Notes under the pieces: model-generated
What the model saw: only the letters and a program-made list of their open reading frames with translations
The model's database searches: none
What the model was told of the DNA's origin: nothing
DNA from: Meconema thalassinum
Taxonomy: Eukaryota; Arthropoda; Insecta; Orthoptera; Tettigoniidae
Reading direction: 5' to 3'
NCBI GenBank assembly: GCA_946902985.2
Contig: OX336397.1
Coordinates: 149,537,890 to 149,601,889, forward strand
Length of the DNA: 64,000 nucleotides
Translations under genes and position numbers: made by a program
Part shown: positions 9,926 to 22,799 of the stretch, in pieces
Layout of the letters: every line of letters starts with the position of its first letter
How positions within the stretch are numbered: position 1 is the stretch's first letter

Positions 9926-11130
9926 ATCTTTTTTTTCCTCCTATACCCTTAAAACTTGCTACCCACCTAGAGGGCATACCCACCTTTCATTAACGTCTAA
10001 CAAACGTTTTTCCAAAATTCACCGTTTCTAAAATAGCACCAGTCCAAAAAACAAAAATTTTCATTTTTTTTTTAAATACTGGCACACATTTTCAGCTAAG
10101 AGGACGTCATCCCAACGCCTCATTCGTTAAAATCTGACCATGCGTTCGGGAGATATCGGCAAAGTTTATATGAAAGTAGGGGGAGGAGTAGACCCCCCGC
10201 ACCACACTACTGCACAGTTTTTTTTATCCTAGAGACTTGAAATTTATTTTGGGTGTAGAGGGCGTAGGGACCTTTCATTTATGTCAAACAAAGTTTTTTG
10301 TAAACTTCCCAGTTTCCAAAATATAGTAATTTCAAAATTATACTTTTTCAAAAAAACACCAAAAATAAAAAAGTTTTATTGCAGAAAATAAAGGACACAG
10401 AGACCATTCTTTTAAGCCCATAGAACACATATTAGAATGTTTGGGTTTATAAGAAAAATCTCCTACATTCCCGATTGAACCTTTTTTACATTTTTGTCTA
10501 CAGACCTGGGACTTGGTTTGCAGGTAGAGGGGACAGAGATCTTTCATTTATGTTAAACAAACTTTTTTGTAAGCTTCCCAGTTTCCAAAATATAGGAATT
10601 TTAAAATTAAACTTTTTTCAAAAAACATCAAAAATAAGAAAAGTTTTATTAAAGAAAATAAAGGACATAGCGACCATTCTTTTAAGCCCATTGAACACTT
10701 TTTAGAATGTTTGATTTTATAAAAAATCGCCTACTTTCCCAATTGAGCCTTTTCATTTTTGTCTACAGACCTGGAACTTGGTTTACAGGAAGAGGGGATA
10801 GAGGCCTTTCATTTATGTCAAACAAACTTTTTTGTAAACTTCCCAGTTTCCAAAATATAGGAATTGCAAATTACACTTTTTTCAAAAAACATCAAAAATC
10901 AAAAGTTTTATTACAGAAAATAAAGGACATAGAGACCTTTCGTTTGAACCTTGGCACAACGTTCTATCATGTTTGATTTTTTAACTATCGTCTATTTTCA
11001 AAAAACATTTTTTTTAAATTTAACGAGTGGTCCATAGCAAAGCCCCCGTCAGCTCGAGTCCAACGACACCTCATTCATAACCATGGGTTCGGGAGTTATC
11101 GGCGCGCATTGGGAGTAGTGGGGGAGGGGG
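9560..11130. repeat. Tandem array of ~265 bp units at the outer right end
   Basis: Copies of a unit containing TTTCATTTATGTCAAACAAA, then TTTTTTGTAAAC, CAGTTTCCAAAATA and a later CGTTCTATCATGTTT block recur near 9610, 10275, 10545 and 10810, with a diverged copy near 9985. One inverted unit is present at the left outer end (~500-860). The array ends in a copy of the terminal motif GTCAGCTCGAGTCCAACGAC near 11050, which is also seen near 9840. Confidence 0.8.
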
Positions 11131-13560
11131 GGGGGGGTTAGAACTCCTATTGCTCCCCTACTCACTGGATAAAGTTCGATTTTCATTACTTTAAAAAGTT
11201 CTCGTTCACTGTCGAGATAATTAGATGTTTCTTCGATACTGATATAGTACCTGCGGCCTTGCACGCCTCTGTCGGCTGAAGTTATTTTCTTGGCCTATAA
11301 TATTATACTTTGCCAAAGTTCAATTTTGATTCTGTCGATTCGCAGCACGACGATAATTTCTTTTAACAAAACTATGAAGATTCGTTGTACGATGATACTG
11401 TATGACCAAACTTGGTCTAGCGTAGACTGTATGATTACAACTTTGTGAAGCAGCGCTTCCCGCTTACTGATAACTGACGCAGTACCTCCGCTCAAGGAGT
11501 ACTCGTAGATTGTACGTGAAATAGCACTACGTCCCTTAGGACTCTGAAGACTGCAAGATTTCCTTTGCGCTCAGTGGGTTTATATTTGATCTGGCTACAA
11601 ATAAACTAGTTTCGCCCCAGCAAAAATTTATTTTCCAATGTAAGCTTCGCACGTTCTTAAAAAAAAATTACCTCCTTGGAGCTAATGACCTGAACGTCTC
11701 AACGATACTAAAGATTTCGACAATCGATCGTGGCAAGTTCGATTAAAAAATTAAAATAGCTCCTGAATGAGGTGGGCGTACGATTTATTGTTTCCCCTTC
11801 TCCTAGCTGCAGGTTAGGTGAATACCCAATGACGTAGCGCTGACCTATGCACTTCTAAACTGTTCATTAATTATAAACTTCTATTACTCTACAATTCCTA
11901 ATTTCCAGGATAAGTAACATTGCCGGTGAAATCTTGTGATATTAATGCATACTTTTTGCTAATTTCAATAATTCGCCGCTGCTTCTAGTCCCGCCTACCA
12001 AACAGTATTGGCATTTTCTCGCTGAGTAAGGACTTTCTTAGATGATCTTCCCTCTCTGTCTTCTGAATGGAAAATTTTCTCGGCGATTACAATCTTTGAT
12101 GCAAGCATTTTTCGACCGAGCGGCCGATGATCCCATTAGGCAGCTGCGTGCTCTGGCTCAACTATTGCGCCATCCTCATGCGTCACGCAGGGGTGATCTC
12201 ACCTCGCCTTCTATTTATGTTTCAACTGAACTGTAGTCTTCTAAAGTTTTCCAACTCTCCAAACTAAAAGATCATGAATTCGAATCTTGTGCACTCCACA
12301 AGGGCACAGTATAGTTATAAACTCTTTGTCTTTACCAAGGAGTATACGGTAAAATAATCATTTCTTGGTTGAAGACTTTAGAAACTATTTACTTCTACCA
12401 AACACCAGAGCCTCGGAAAAACTACTACCGTCATTGGAGAAAAAGTAAGAAGACATATCTCAATACTTTTATGAACTGGAGACATGATCGATCGGACGTG
12501 GGCAACATCTAACTTTGAGTTCATACATATGTTTACACGTCTGGATGTCCATGGTTTTCACCACCTTAATTGTATTAACAAATCTTTCCATGACCCTACT
12601 GTGCCGTGTGTATACCAACTATATGGAGAAGCATGTGAATGCTACCACTTAGAGATCTGTAGTAAAAGAAAACAATCAAAGACTTTGCAATTCAAATCAC
12701 CAGAGCGCAATTTTAGTGTACATGCTAATTTTTTATTTTCGATTGCTAGTTGGCTGCAATAAATGTATTAATTAATATCCTGAACCAGCACCAACAGATA
12801 GAGTACAGGTACTATGTGGGATTGTTTTCTTCTTCATTTCAAATAACATTTTCAAATATCAAAAATAGGCGGTTACAAACTCTTTAAAATAAAAAATATC
12901 GTATTACCAACTTGTCATTATTCAAATTTGATGCGTATTGAATGCAAACGGTAAGCAAACCAATGGAATCCCACATAGCCCAGAAATGACATCTGGCAGA
13001 AAAGTTTCCCATATGATAACCCTAATAGGGCGAGTGAACTCTAGGAACCATAACAGGAAACTTTTCAATTAAATCTGTTCCAACGTGCAGGCCGGTGTGC
13101 AGCTCACAACCAGTTGGCCATTATTGTCACACTCATAGTTAATCGGTTTGTTGCTAGATGTCTCTCAGATCCGGTGGCGAAAATTTTAATTAAATAATAT
13201 AATTTCCGTTGTAATATGCATCATATAAGGCATAATTTTATAACGTCTGGGTAATTACAAAACAATAAATATTAAAAAATTCAAGCAAAATACCCAAATT
13301 CTCATAGGTTTTGAATCCCAGTCCAACTGGTAAAAGACTAAAGCTTTACCACACAGCCAAACATGTCCACCGAAACTCGTCGGTATCAATTGATTTACAT
13401 AAAAAGTCTTTGCAAATAATGATTTGGCCTAAACGATTTCATTAGTGGAATATATTTTTACATATAAAGCATTTCATACAAAATTTATATTATTTCTATC
13501 AATATGCTAAATTGCATACAATATTGAAACTAGTGAAATATAAGTCAGACACAAGATATC
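11131..13560. other. No gene recognised
   Basis: AT-rich non-coding sequence with short, unsupported ORFs (for example 12484-12762). It begins with a G-rich run near 11120-11140. I see no splice-bordered exon, transposase motif or tandem unit. Confidence 0.5.
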
Positions 13561-13639
13561 AGCTGCCATCTTGTCTTGTAATCGAGACAGCTCGGCTTTT
13601 TAAAGCCATTGCTACCATATAATATTATAATATGAACTT

Positions 13640-14092
13640 AATATATCGAACGGGTCACTTCCTTTAGACAGTTTAAACCATTGTCAGTTCGATAGTCGGA
13701 ACCAATGGGTTCTAAGTTATTAATTATAATGCTTCCATAATTCACACGGCCGCCATCCTGAAATGGTAGCTTGTAGTTTGGGCGCAAGACGTGTCCCATT
13801 TGAAGGTATGTTGTTACCAAATTTGGTAGAGATCTGATGATCAGTTTAGTCGTTATTTGATTTAACGTTATGAACGTTTAAGTGGCCGCCATTCAGTTTT
13901 GGTAAACATGGCGGCGATATGAAACATGACATCGACGTGCCCGTTGCTAGTGCTACCTCTGTACCAAATTTCGTTCAATTTGGTGTTTGAATTGATTAGG
14001 GGGGGGGGGCGAGGGGGATAGACATACTGAGTACACACACTCTCTCTCTCTCACACACACACATACACACATAGACAGACACACAACTTTTG
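13640..14092. repeat. Degenerate repeat ending in G run and CT/CA microsatellite
   Basis: The words GTACCAAATTT and TTACCAAATTTGG recur between GCCGCCAT motifs in 13740-13990, as in old dispersed repeats. A poly-G tract near 14000 and mixed CT/CA dinucleotides (14036-14092) close it. The family was not identified. Confidence 0.4.
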
Positions 14093-14534
14093 GCACTGTG
14101 TAGGTCTCATAAGTCTACTATTATTGTTTGCAAAAATCGAAAGTAGGCTAGTAATGTCTTCCTGAGACTTTTTCGATTTTCCTTATATCTTTAAATATAA
14201 ACATTCTATCAACAGCTGACTTCTGCATGATGTGAATACTATTTACAATCACAACTTGAAATCTATACAGTCTTTATTCCTTAATTCTATCTACTGTTTC
14301 ATTACTGATTGAATCTGAATATATCCTAAATAACTATCAATTTATATACAATATTAACACTTGTCGGACCTAGGAAACACTCGTCAATGCCCTAATCGCC
14401 TCCCTTCTCCTTATCTTTACAATCTTACATCGTTGCATTGCATTACTCAGATCTTTCTGTAGTGTTTCTCTCTTATCATAACCAAGTAAATTTAGAACGA
14501 ACAATAAAGCAAATTCAAGTTAATACTCTGTTAA

Positions 14535-15432
14535 CCCTTTATAGGTCCTTGGGATACTCTCTTCCCACCATGTATTTATAGAACGGTGTTAGGGAGAGAA
14601 TCTTCCCACCCCTTTCATTTCAAGCAGTTCCACATGCATCCGCAAGCTAGTTGCACGGAAACATTGAAAACCCATTAATTCGATGTATACCGTCATCAGA
14701 AACCAAAGGTGGGATGCATATATCCCAGTGCTCTTCACAGTGCACGTGCTCGCCAGATCGGTTGTGTTAAGTGAATTTAATGCATTGTTTTAGAGAAGAA
14801 GGTGTTTTTTATTGAAGATAAGAGATTTGTAAACGTTAGTATATAACTGAAATACAATATTAATAATGGTTTTGGTCACTCCAGTAAATATATTTCAGCT
14901 AGAATGGAAATAATTATCCAGCTCAGGGTGTTTGCGATAGAATAGAAGATTTTTAAAATTAATTTTCTGTGTTTTAGTAAATACTATTTTGAAATTATTG
15001 AATTATATTCGAATGTACTAACTTTTAACATTCCAAAATCACTTTTATATTTTTTTGTACAGTTTTCGGCAAAGATGATATAGGTCACTGACCTTGCGTT
15101 GCGTAGGAGTTACGTTTTTTTTTTAAATTTAAACATTATAGAGCGTGATGGGTGTTTTCATATATTATATACTGTTAATTAAACCTCATTATTGAGTGAT
15201 AAACACAGTATCATCATAATTTGGAGGAGGGAGATTATTACCCCATTGGTCATTTAAGAAAACATACTGTCGGGTATGGGCAGTGGGATAATAATTTCCC
15301 ACCCAATATTTCATAAAATAGAATCCTCACCCATAAAATTGTTGCATATTCCTACTCATCAATCACCCCCAATTACAAATGTGCAAAAAAGACCAAATAT
15401 TTTATACCCCCAGTCTTTTGCCCTATAAAGCG
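14535..15432. mobile_element. piggyBac-like MITE with TTAA target duplication
   Basis: Both borders are TTAA (14531-14534 and 15433-15436). The ends read CCCTTTATAGG on the left and, reversed, CGCTTTATAGGGC on the right. The 898 bp interior has no transposase ORF and includes subterminal CTTCCCACC / GGGAGATTATTACCCC words in opposite orientations. TTAA duplication with CCYT-type ends is characteristic of piggyBac. Confidence 0.7.
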
Positions 15433-15436
15433 TTAA

Positions 15437-16743
15437 CTCCTTGATATAATGAAAATAAAAATTACTTTCCATAGAATATCCTTTCTTAATCCTCATTTGC
15501 TATCGATCATAAGTGGTATTACAATAGATCTTAAATTCTCATCTGCTGTTTCTTCCATAAAGCATCATAATGATATTAAAATACCTGATAACCTCGTACA
15601 AATTATATAAATTAACTTCATACATTCTTCCTCAAATTATATAATAATCGCTCATACTTTCTCTGATAAATAATATCCTCGTCGAACCAAATCTTTCAAT
15701 ATAACAGCACAGAACTCATTAAATGTTCCTTCTTATTTTTGCCATAATCAATAAAAATATTATAACATACATTATCTTTCATAATAGTAGACTAAACCTC
15801 CAATACTATTCACTTGATCATCGTGCTCTTATTAATACTGTACGACTTCTACTATCAGCTGTTCTCTACAATCAGCTGTTTCTACTTTCACGATGCTATG
15901 CTTCGCTTTCTTTAAAGTACCGCACATTTTGATGTCAACTATACAATTTCTGATCTAAAAGATCAGAATAATAATATATTGCTTGTCACTCCTCCCTGGT
16001 CATTCATAAATAAGATGTACACTCACATCTTGTGTTACAATAAACGAATTACAATACAATCGTTGTTAGGTTTAGCCTCCCTTTAGAGTTGTCAATACCT
16101 CTTAATTTCACGACATAATTCTCTAGAAATTCATAATGCTTCGTCAAAATCGTGATGAAAAGTCCCTTCTTGACTGTTGAAATAACTCCAATTCACATTT
16201 GTTGTATCGAAAACAACTCCACAAATCCTACATCAAATCTAATAAAATCGTCGCTAAATAATTCCTAATAAATCGGATAACATACAACTCGAATCTAATT
16301 ATATCTCAACCGAGTCTATAAACTTTCCCATTCATCGACTAAAATAGAAATCTAATCCAAACTTAAAAATAACGTCGCTGTAAATCCTAAAATACTAAAA
16401 TTCCGAAAACATCAAAATTCCTACAATAAAAATCCAAATTAATAATATAAAATGGGGAGTCGAAAATACGCAGATCCCTCCTAGAAGATAGTCAATATCA
16501 AAATTGTCCACAAATATTATCAAAATGCCAATATAATATAAGTCATTCTTCTATCTTCTGCCATGTTGATACTCTGCATTTCCGAACCTGGTGGAATTTG
16601 CTCTGCTCGAACCAGCATCTCCTTCCAGCTAAGGATGAGTGCACCCTCACCTTCCTGGGTTTGTTGTTAGTCTTTGTTTCTGCATTCTCTCAACATTCTA
16701 TTATTTAAACTAGTTTCCATGATGGTTCCGTATTGACGTACTA
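15437..16743. other. AT-rich, no gene recognised
   Basis: Low-complexity AT-rich sequence with CAGCTGTT words repeated near 15858-15880. No supported coding or structural feature. Confidence 0.5.
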
Positions 16744-17220
16744 AATAGTTTTATCAACAAATTGTATATCCGCCTTAGTCAATACATAAACGAAAATAAA
16801 TTATAATTACACTTGCTCCTGGTACATGTTTCGGGGATTAATTGCTTTTATCCCCTTCATCAGCCAAGACAAATATTCGAAGAATATATGGTGCACCATA
16901 TAAGTAGGTCACAGGAAAATGTTGAGCAAAACTATAAATGTGTTTTGATGGCTGAATATCTTCACTGTCACATATATGTTTATAGTTTTGCTCAACATTT
17001 TCCTGTGACCTACTTATATGGTGCACCATATTAAGTTAAATAGCCATTAATTTTTTGAGTGCTACGCTATCTTATATCTTTCTTCGAATATTTGTCTTGG
17101 CTGATGAAGGGGATAAAAGCAATTAATCCCCGAAACATGTACCAGGAGCAAGTGTAATTATAATTTATTTTCGTTTATGTATTGACTAAGGCGGATATAC
17201 AATTTGTTGTTAAAACTATT
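16744..17220. mobile_element. Fold-back MITE with near-perfect 141 bp inverted ends
   Basis: 16744-16884 pairs with 17080-17220 with about one mismatch. Inside it, 16886-16936 pairs perfectly with 16981-17031 around a 44 nt loop. A 48 bp stretch (17032-17079) occurs only on the right side. There is no coding capacity. The ends read AATAGTTTTA inward. The word ATTCTCTCAACATT occurs at 16683 and again at ~17218, which may mark a larger target duplication or be coincidence. Confidence 0.8.
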
Positions 17221-18142
17221 CTCTCAACATTGAAATACTCGTCTCGCTTCGGTTCTAGATAGAACTGTCGATATCATTCTTCGAACGGGTGCTTTCTTGA
17301 AGATCTTGTAGATGGAGCTCATCATATTCACATTGCGTGATAACTGATAATTAAATTTCCAAGTTGGTGTAGGTAATTAATTATTTTAACTTTGAGATTC
17401 CATTTATGTGGTCCATGGTGTAGTTGTAGATCCACATATGGCCTTCTAAGTTTAAGTTTAGGTTTATGCCACTACGAGAATCCCTTCCATGACTTAAGTA
17501 GCTCATTCCCTTCGTTTTCGTGATATCCATATTTAGCTTTCTCGTTGACTCGATCTTACAATTCATACTGGATATATTGTAGTAATGATGGTAGATAATG
17601 TTCCTATGTTCTGAACCCTTATTAATCTGCGATAAATAAGTATTCATGATTTATTATTATTATTACTGCGGCCCAGGCAGTACTTATGGAAGTTGACAAA
17701 GAGGAAGACAAGTTAGCGTGTTGCAATGATTGCCACAGAAACAGAGCTTGGTAGCTATTCTTGAAAACGGCCGGGTAAGCTGAGTTCAAGGCCAAATTGT
17801 GTAACAACATGCACCAGAATTGGAGTCATGAGAGGAGGGTCACGAGTTACTTGCAACCGACCTACGATTGAATCACCCAATCAGGTGAGACCAAGCCAAA
17901 ACCACGCGATGGGTGGCGTCACTGGTAAAAAAAGCGCGCGGAATTGATTATCTAAAGAACTGCCGATCCGAATTATCTCCGCAGGAGTGCGCAGAGACGT
18001 TTGAATTAAATGATGAAGATTGACACTAGTCCCATGTGTGTGAGATGAAAACTCTAGAAAATTTTTCTTAATTCACCCCACTCCTCCTCACTCTGTCAGT
18101 TTCCAATAAATTGATCGACGAGACGCTGTTTCGATGACATTC
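17221..18142. other. No gene recognised
   Basis: Mixed sequence with short unsupported ORFs and a short ATT run near 17650. The segment 17810-17950 (CAACCGACC, ACGCGATGGGTGGCG) resembles dispersed repeat sequence, but I could not define its limits. Confidence 0.4.
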
Positions 18143-18298
18143 GTTTTGAGCTCTGGTGAGCTAACTTCACGCCAGTTTGCGTAGTGATTTTTAAAGCTCT
18201 AATATCATTTGAAGACAACTGTTTTGAGCTCTGGTGAGCTAACTTCACGCCAGTTTGCGTGGTGATTTTAAGTACTTAAATATTATTTTGAAGACAAG
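18143..18298. repeat. Two-copy 78 bp tandem duplication
   Basis: Copies start at 18143 and 18221, each opening GTTTTGAGCTCTGGTGAGC and containing CACGCCAGTTTGCGT. A partial third start (TTTTCAGCTC) lies near 18300. Confidence 0.85.
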
Positions 18299-20030
18299 TA
18301 TTTTCAGCTCTTAGGGGCAAGACTTGAGTAACATTCCAATTAGCGCTCAACTCGAGCGAAGGTTCACAAGAGCAGTAGAGATTACCGAGCGAGATAACTA
18401 CTGCGTGACAGGCAGATTTAAAACTTGTATTGTCAAGCCAGTGACGATGGGTTTGAAGTGTATAGTTCATGTAAATTTTTATTGTATTTTTTTCAAGTGT
18501 TGTATTGTGCGTGTGTAAGCGAGAGCTAGGGAAAGTCTTCGTTGATAAATCGCATAGGACAATCGTGGGCGAAATTAGTAACTCACAAGCGATTATAGCC
18601 AGGTCAATTTATAATAACATTGAAATTTTCTCCCAAAGAGACTACACCAAGATGTCCGACGTGTGGTCAGGAGCCGGAGTGATGTCCAACGCTTCTACGA
18701 AGACAACGATGGAGGGCTAATTTTCCCGTAGGGAAATGAGCCGAGATGGAAGTTATATGTTCTACAAGCTGATACGGTGATGTACAAAAATTGATCATTC
18801 AATATGTAGTTAGATTGGCGGGGGAACTTTGTAAATAGTTCATTTTCTTCTTTTTCTTGTTTTAGATTGTTTTTCTTGTACCGACACTAAATGTTTTAAA
18901 TGTACGTTGGCGCGTGGCCAAAGTTGTTTGTTGTGTAGTATTTTTCATTGGAGTCATATTTAATGTACACGGCACGTGTACGTGATTTTTATCCATGCGA
19001 ATGCGAAACCCGTTACATTCGATAAGTGGTGCTTTATTAAAGTTCATATTTTGGATAGGAAAGGGAGGTAATTACTGTAAGATGTTTGCTGAACAGGTTA
19101 CTATTCATATTAGGGTTGCCGAGCGCAACAAATTAAGATGTAATTGTAGAACACCTTAGTTCTAATTTTTTTAGATTTTTTTTGAATCCTTTTCAGGTTT
19201 ATTAGTCACTGGCATAGAACGGAGGCGCCAGCAGGTGGAAAATATTTATGTCATTTTATTTCAGGGTCTGTCAAACCCATACGTGTGATCCTGTGTGTGT
19301 TATTGTGTCAGGTGTGTGTTTTGATTCTACGTGGAGAGGGGTAGAGGTCCTACCGCCCTCATATTTTGTTGTTGTTGTATTTTGATGGAAAGGAAGGGTG
19401 CTCCGAGGAGACCGCTGTTCCTTGTCCATATGCTGATTCTTGGATTTCCTAGGGGAAATGCTGAGATATATTTTGTTCTGACACACACACACGTATTTTT
19501 GTGCTTTGGGGCACGCTTCTTCGAGACTCGATCCCGTGCCTTGGGAGGTCGAGGTTATTTTGACACGTGGGTTGACAGATATGCAGATTTCCACGAATCG
19601 CCCGTCTAGCCTGGTGACTTATTTTGTTAGGCAGTCCTATTTTCCGACTGGCCCCTTTAAGCTTTCATTTAGCAAACCTGTTCTTTGTGATGGTTATTTT
19701 GAACCATAATTAATTGGGGAGTTCGCCATGTTTGTGACGGATTATTGCATGTCGTATGGATGGAATGTTGTGTTAATGACGTAAATGTTGGCTTTGAGCC
19801 TAGTGATTTGTTCTATGACTCAGTTCATGTAATTTAGTGTGTGACACCCGTGTGGTGTTGTGGTAGTATACTTGTAAAAATGACGGCGGTCATATGTGTA
19901 TTTTCTTTGTTGGTCACGTGTTAACTTACTTGTGTTGATTTGTGAGAAGTCCTAATTTTTTAGGCAGTATTGTTTTGCTACGGCAGTTTGAATCCAATTT
20001 CATGCGGAAATTATTGTGTTGTTTATTTTA
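18299..20030. other. No gene recognised
   Basis: Several ORFs of 60-107 codons, none with a recognisable domain or splice context. GTT repeats near 19365 and a CA run near 19480. The flank of the SINE begins at 20031. Confidence 0.45.
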
Positions 20031-20043
20031 AGTATAGGAAGTG

Positions 20044-20425
20044 CTTGCCACGGTGGGTGAGTGGTTATAGTGTCGGACTACCAACCCCAAGATTGCAGGT
20101 TCGCCCCTGGTCGTGGTAAGTGATTTTTGAAGGCGACAAAAATCACGACACTCATGTCATACGTTGTTGGCATGTTAAAGAACCCATTTGAATCCAGTAG
20201 GCCGTGTTCAATGGCAAAATTAATCTCGGGATATTCCGCCAATACAAAGTTCCTCCATTCTCTACTTGAAAGCGCTGTAGTGTCAAGGAGTTTAGATATC
20301 TAACCTCCTTGACTTTCATAGCGTTCAAAGGAACGACGAAATTCGACATGCAAGCTACCCTCTGGGTGTCAATTAACAAAGCTTGCACCAGGCACCCGAG
20401 GCCATACGATATTATATATTAAATT
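20044..20425 (+). mobile_element. tRNA-derived SINE with 13 bp target duplication
   Basis: The word AGTATAGGAAGTG occurs immediately before (20031-20043) and after (20426-20438) the element. The head has a TGGGTGAGTGG A-box-like motif and a GGTTCGCCCC B-box-like motif about 40 nt later, followed by a ~300 bp body with TTCGACATGC and an AT-rich tail. This is the structure of a SINE inserted by LINE machinery. Confidence 0.85.
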
Positions 20426-20439
20426 AGTATAGGAAGTGT

Positions 20440-21440
20440 CGGTTTTGTTTTAAGTGTTGCATAGTTGTTCCCCGCGTCTGTCTAGCTCTAAGTAATGCGG
20501 ATTCGTCTTCTGAAAGTTTATTCCGGATGATGACGAATCATGCATTCAATTGTACTCATCGTGAAGCATGTAGAATGGCACTCGCGCATACATTGTCATT
20601 ATTGTTGATTTCTTTGGGGCACTTGGTCCGAATAAAAATCTCTCCCGAGATTTGGCCTAGTTTTGGAAAATTTAATTTATTCAGTGGGAGTCATTATGGG
20701 AGTTTGTTTGTTAATTATTTTTGTATATAGATGATCTGTCATTAAATTCATTTGTTATAACCCTGGCTTCACTTTTTCCTGCATGTTATTTTGTTATATG
20801 TTACCCTGCATGTTAATGAAGCGCTTTAACAACAACTTACGATATGGACTGTTACACCCCCCGAACCTGAGTCTCATAAGCTTCTTTGCAAGGGTTCAGT
20901 TCGTAGTTATTTCCGCTAAGTATTTGCTGCCCACCGTTTTTGAATAACTTTCGTAGATTTGTTGTAGTCTCTGGTTTTCAATTACGTGGCTATAATGTGC
21001 TTCACGCAGTTGAATAGTAATATTCAGATGAGTAGCAGTTATTACTGCGTCGATCAACTTTTAATAACCATGTTCCATTGTAGTAATGTCTCTTGAATAG
21101 TTTGCTGAAATATTCTAAGTTCCGAATTTATTCTATGGAACTTTCACCGTCTATGAAGTCGTACTTGTCTGCCGAATGCCCTGCCCTTGCTGTCAAATGT
21201 TCTTGGTATCGACGTACTAATTACTGCTCAGGACCAACACGTCTATTCGATACAATGTTTTACAACAAAAGGCCTCGAAGGTAGGACTCCAATACCCCTC
21301 CATCCTGTTCTAATATCGTCTTTTCGGACAATTTACGCGGTCAAACTCTTGGTGTGATTCAAAGTAAATTTTAAATCCCATTTATTAATATATTTATTTA
21401 TTTACATATTTTACGCCCACATTGGAGCACTTAAATCAAT
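20440..21440. other. No gene recognised
   Basis: Mixed non-coding sequence with unsupported short ORFs only. Confidence 0.45.
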
Positions 21441-21449
21441 ACATTTGAG

Positions 21450-22450
21450 TAAATTTCTTCTTTTTCTCCTCCCAGAACGTTCTCATCCTCTCCGGCCAGG
21501 AAGCCCTTTGTGTGTCCGATATAGTATATTGTTTCCGTTCAACTGTTATTAGTTTGAGACTTATGCTTTTGTTCTTCAAAATTCTCTTCTCTGTCTTGGA
21601 TTTGTTGCCGAGTTAAACCCAATTCTTCTAAACCATCCTGAACTTCTTTGAACCAATTATTATTGATTTTATTTTTCAAAAAGTAATCAAATAGTTGTTT
21701 CAATATCCTGGCAGTCTTGATATGTGACAGAAAAAGGAAATTCTTCTTTTACGCATTGTAGTTATTATTGATTCACATTCACGACAGACGATGTTAGGCA
21801 ACAATCTCCACTGTCCATCAACTTGGAGGTTTTTTTTTTTGTTAATAGTTGTTCTAATAATTATTTTGTCAATTTTCTGTTATTTGCCTCTTGTAGATTT
21901 TACATTCAGTTTGAATAATGTTTCACTAGCATAAGTTGCATCTGGTTCAACTATGGAATTATAGTGTTCCAGCTTAGCATTTATCGAAGATTTCTTTTTA
22001 TAGGTTGGCCAGGTAAGTCTTTGTGCTTGTTTAAATTTAGTTGTTCTGTATTCTATTACTTCTTTTTCTTTTGTGTTCCATGTTATTATTTCCCCAAGAT
22101 ATTTGAATTTCTGAACAATTTTAATCTCTTTATTATTGTTCAGTTGAACGACTGGTAGATCAACTTTAAAAGTTGGCATCATTTCTGTTTTTTCAAGTGA
22201 AATTTGTAATTCCATATTTTTTTATAATTTCTAGTTGTTCAATTTGAAATTTAGCCTCTTCTATTGTATTTGCTATTTGTCCGCAATAGCAAGACAGTTG
22301 AGTTTAATATTTCTACCGATCTTGATAGTTGGTTGACATTTCTGGTTCCATTCACGCATAACCTTCTCCAATGCACAATTAAACAACAATGTTGAAAGTC
22401 CGTCTCCTTGTCGGAGTCCAGTTCTTATAGTGAATGATTCTGATAATTCA
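21450..22450 (-). pseudogene. LINE reverse transcriptase remnant (3' half)
   Basis: Reading the minus strand from 22450 downward: GLRQGDGLSTLLFN (RT motif), a decayed catalytic box, then KFKYLGEIIT, KKKSSINAKLEHYNSIVEP and a C-terminal tail with NWFKEVQDGLEELGL. The same residue pattern occurs in the + strand LINE at 39.5-40.9 kb, so both belong to related lineages. Several frameshifts and stops make it non-functional. The clade is uncertain. Confidence 0.75.
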
Positions 22451-22461
22451 TTTTATCCCTT

Positions 22462-22794
22462 TTAATTTAATACCTTTATATCGTTTTCAAATAGTTCAGA
22501 GTAATAACTCTGATCTAATGACTTTTCATGAATTCCAATTATTGGATTGGCTGTGGTAGTCATGTGACTTATTTCTGACACGTTTCGTGCACTTACGCCA
22601 AAGTGTGTCGCAAGCTTGGCGTGTACCTTCCATACTCGTTCAATTATATATATATCGGCGGGGTTTTCTTTGCCGAGCAGAACCAGTTTGTCAACCAGTA
22701 TTATGTGACTCTGCTGGCTTACCACTTTGCCGTGCTCTTTTGAGTTAGCAGTTTTTATTAAGTGCATTATAACCCGATAACATTTATCATTCAT
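22462..22794 (-). CDS. 110-codon ORF with a helix-turn-helix-like segment, uncertain
   Basis: An open frame starting MNDKCYRVIMHLIKT. Residues ~60-75 (KLATHFGVSARNVSEI) resemble a helix-turn-helix, as at the front of many transposases. It may be a transposase fragment or chance. It lies directly beyond the LINE remnant on the same strand, with no overlap in homology that I can see. Confidence 0.25.
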   Translation of the reverse strand: MNDKCYRVIMHLIKTANSKEHGKVVSQQSHIILVDKLVLLGKENPADIYIIERVWKVHAKLATHFGVSARNVSEISHMTTTANPIIGIHEKSLDQSYYSELFENDIKVLN

Positions 22795-22799
22795 CTCAC

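Noticed and set aside
19271..19594. 107-codon minus-strand ORF
   Set aside because: Low-complexity Ser/Thr/His-rich translation of CA- and GTT-repeat sequence, without splice context or domain.
20053..20125. Possible host tRNA gene
   Set aside because: A and B boxes are present, but there is no consistent cloverleaf, and exact 13 bp duplications around a 380 bp unit show a SINE.
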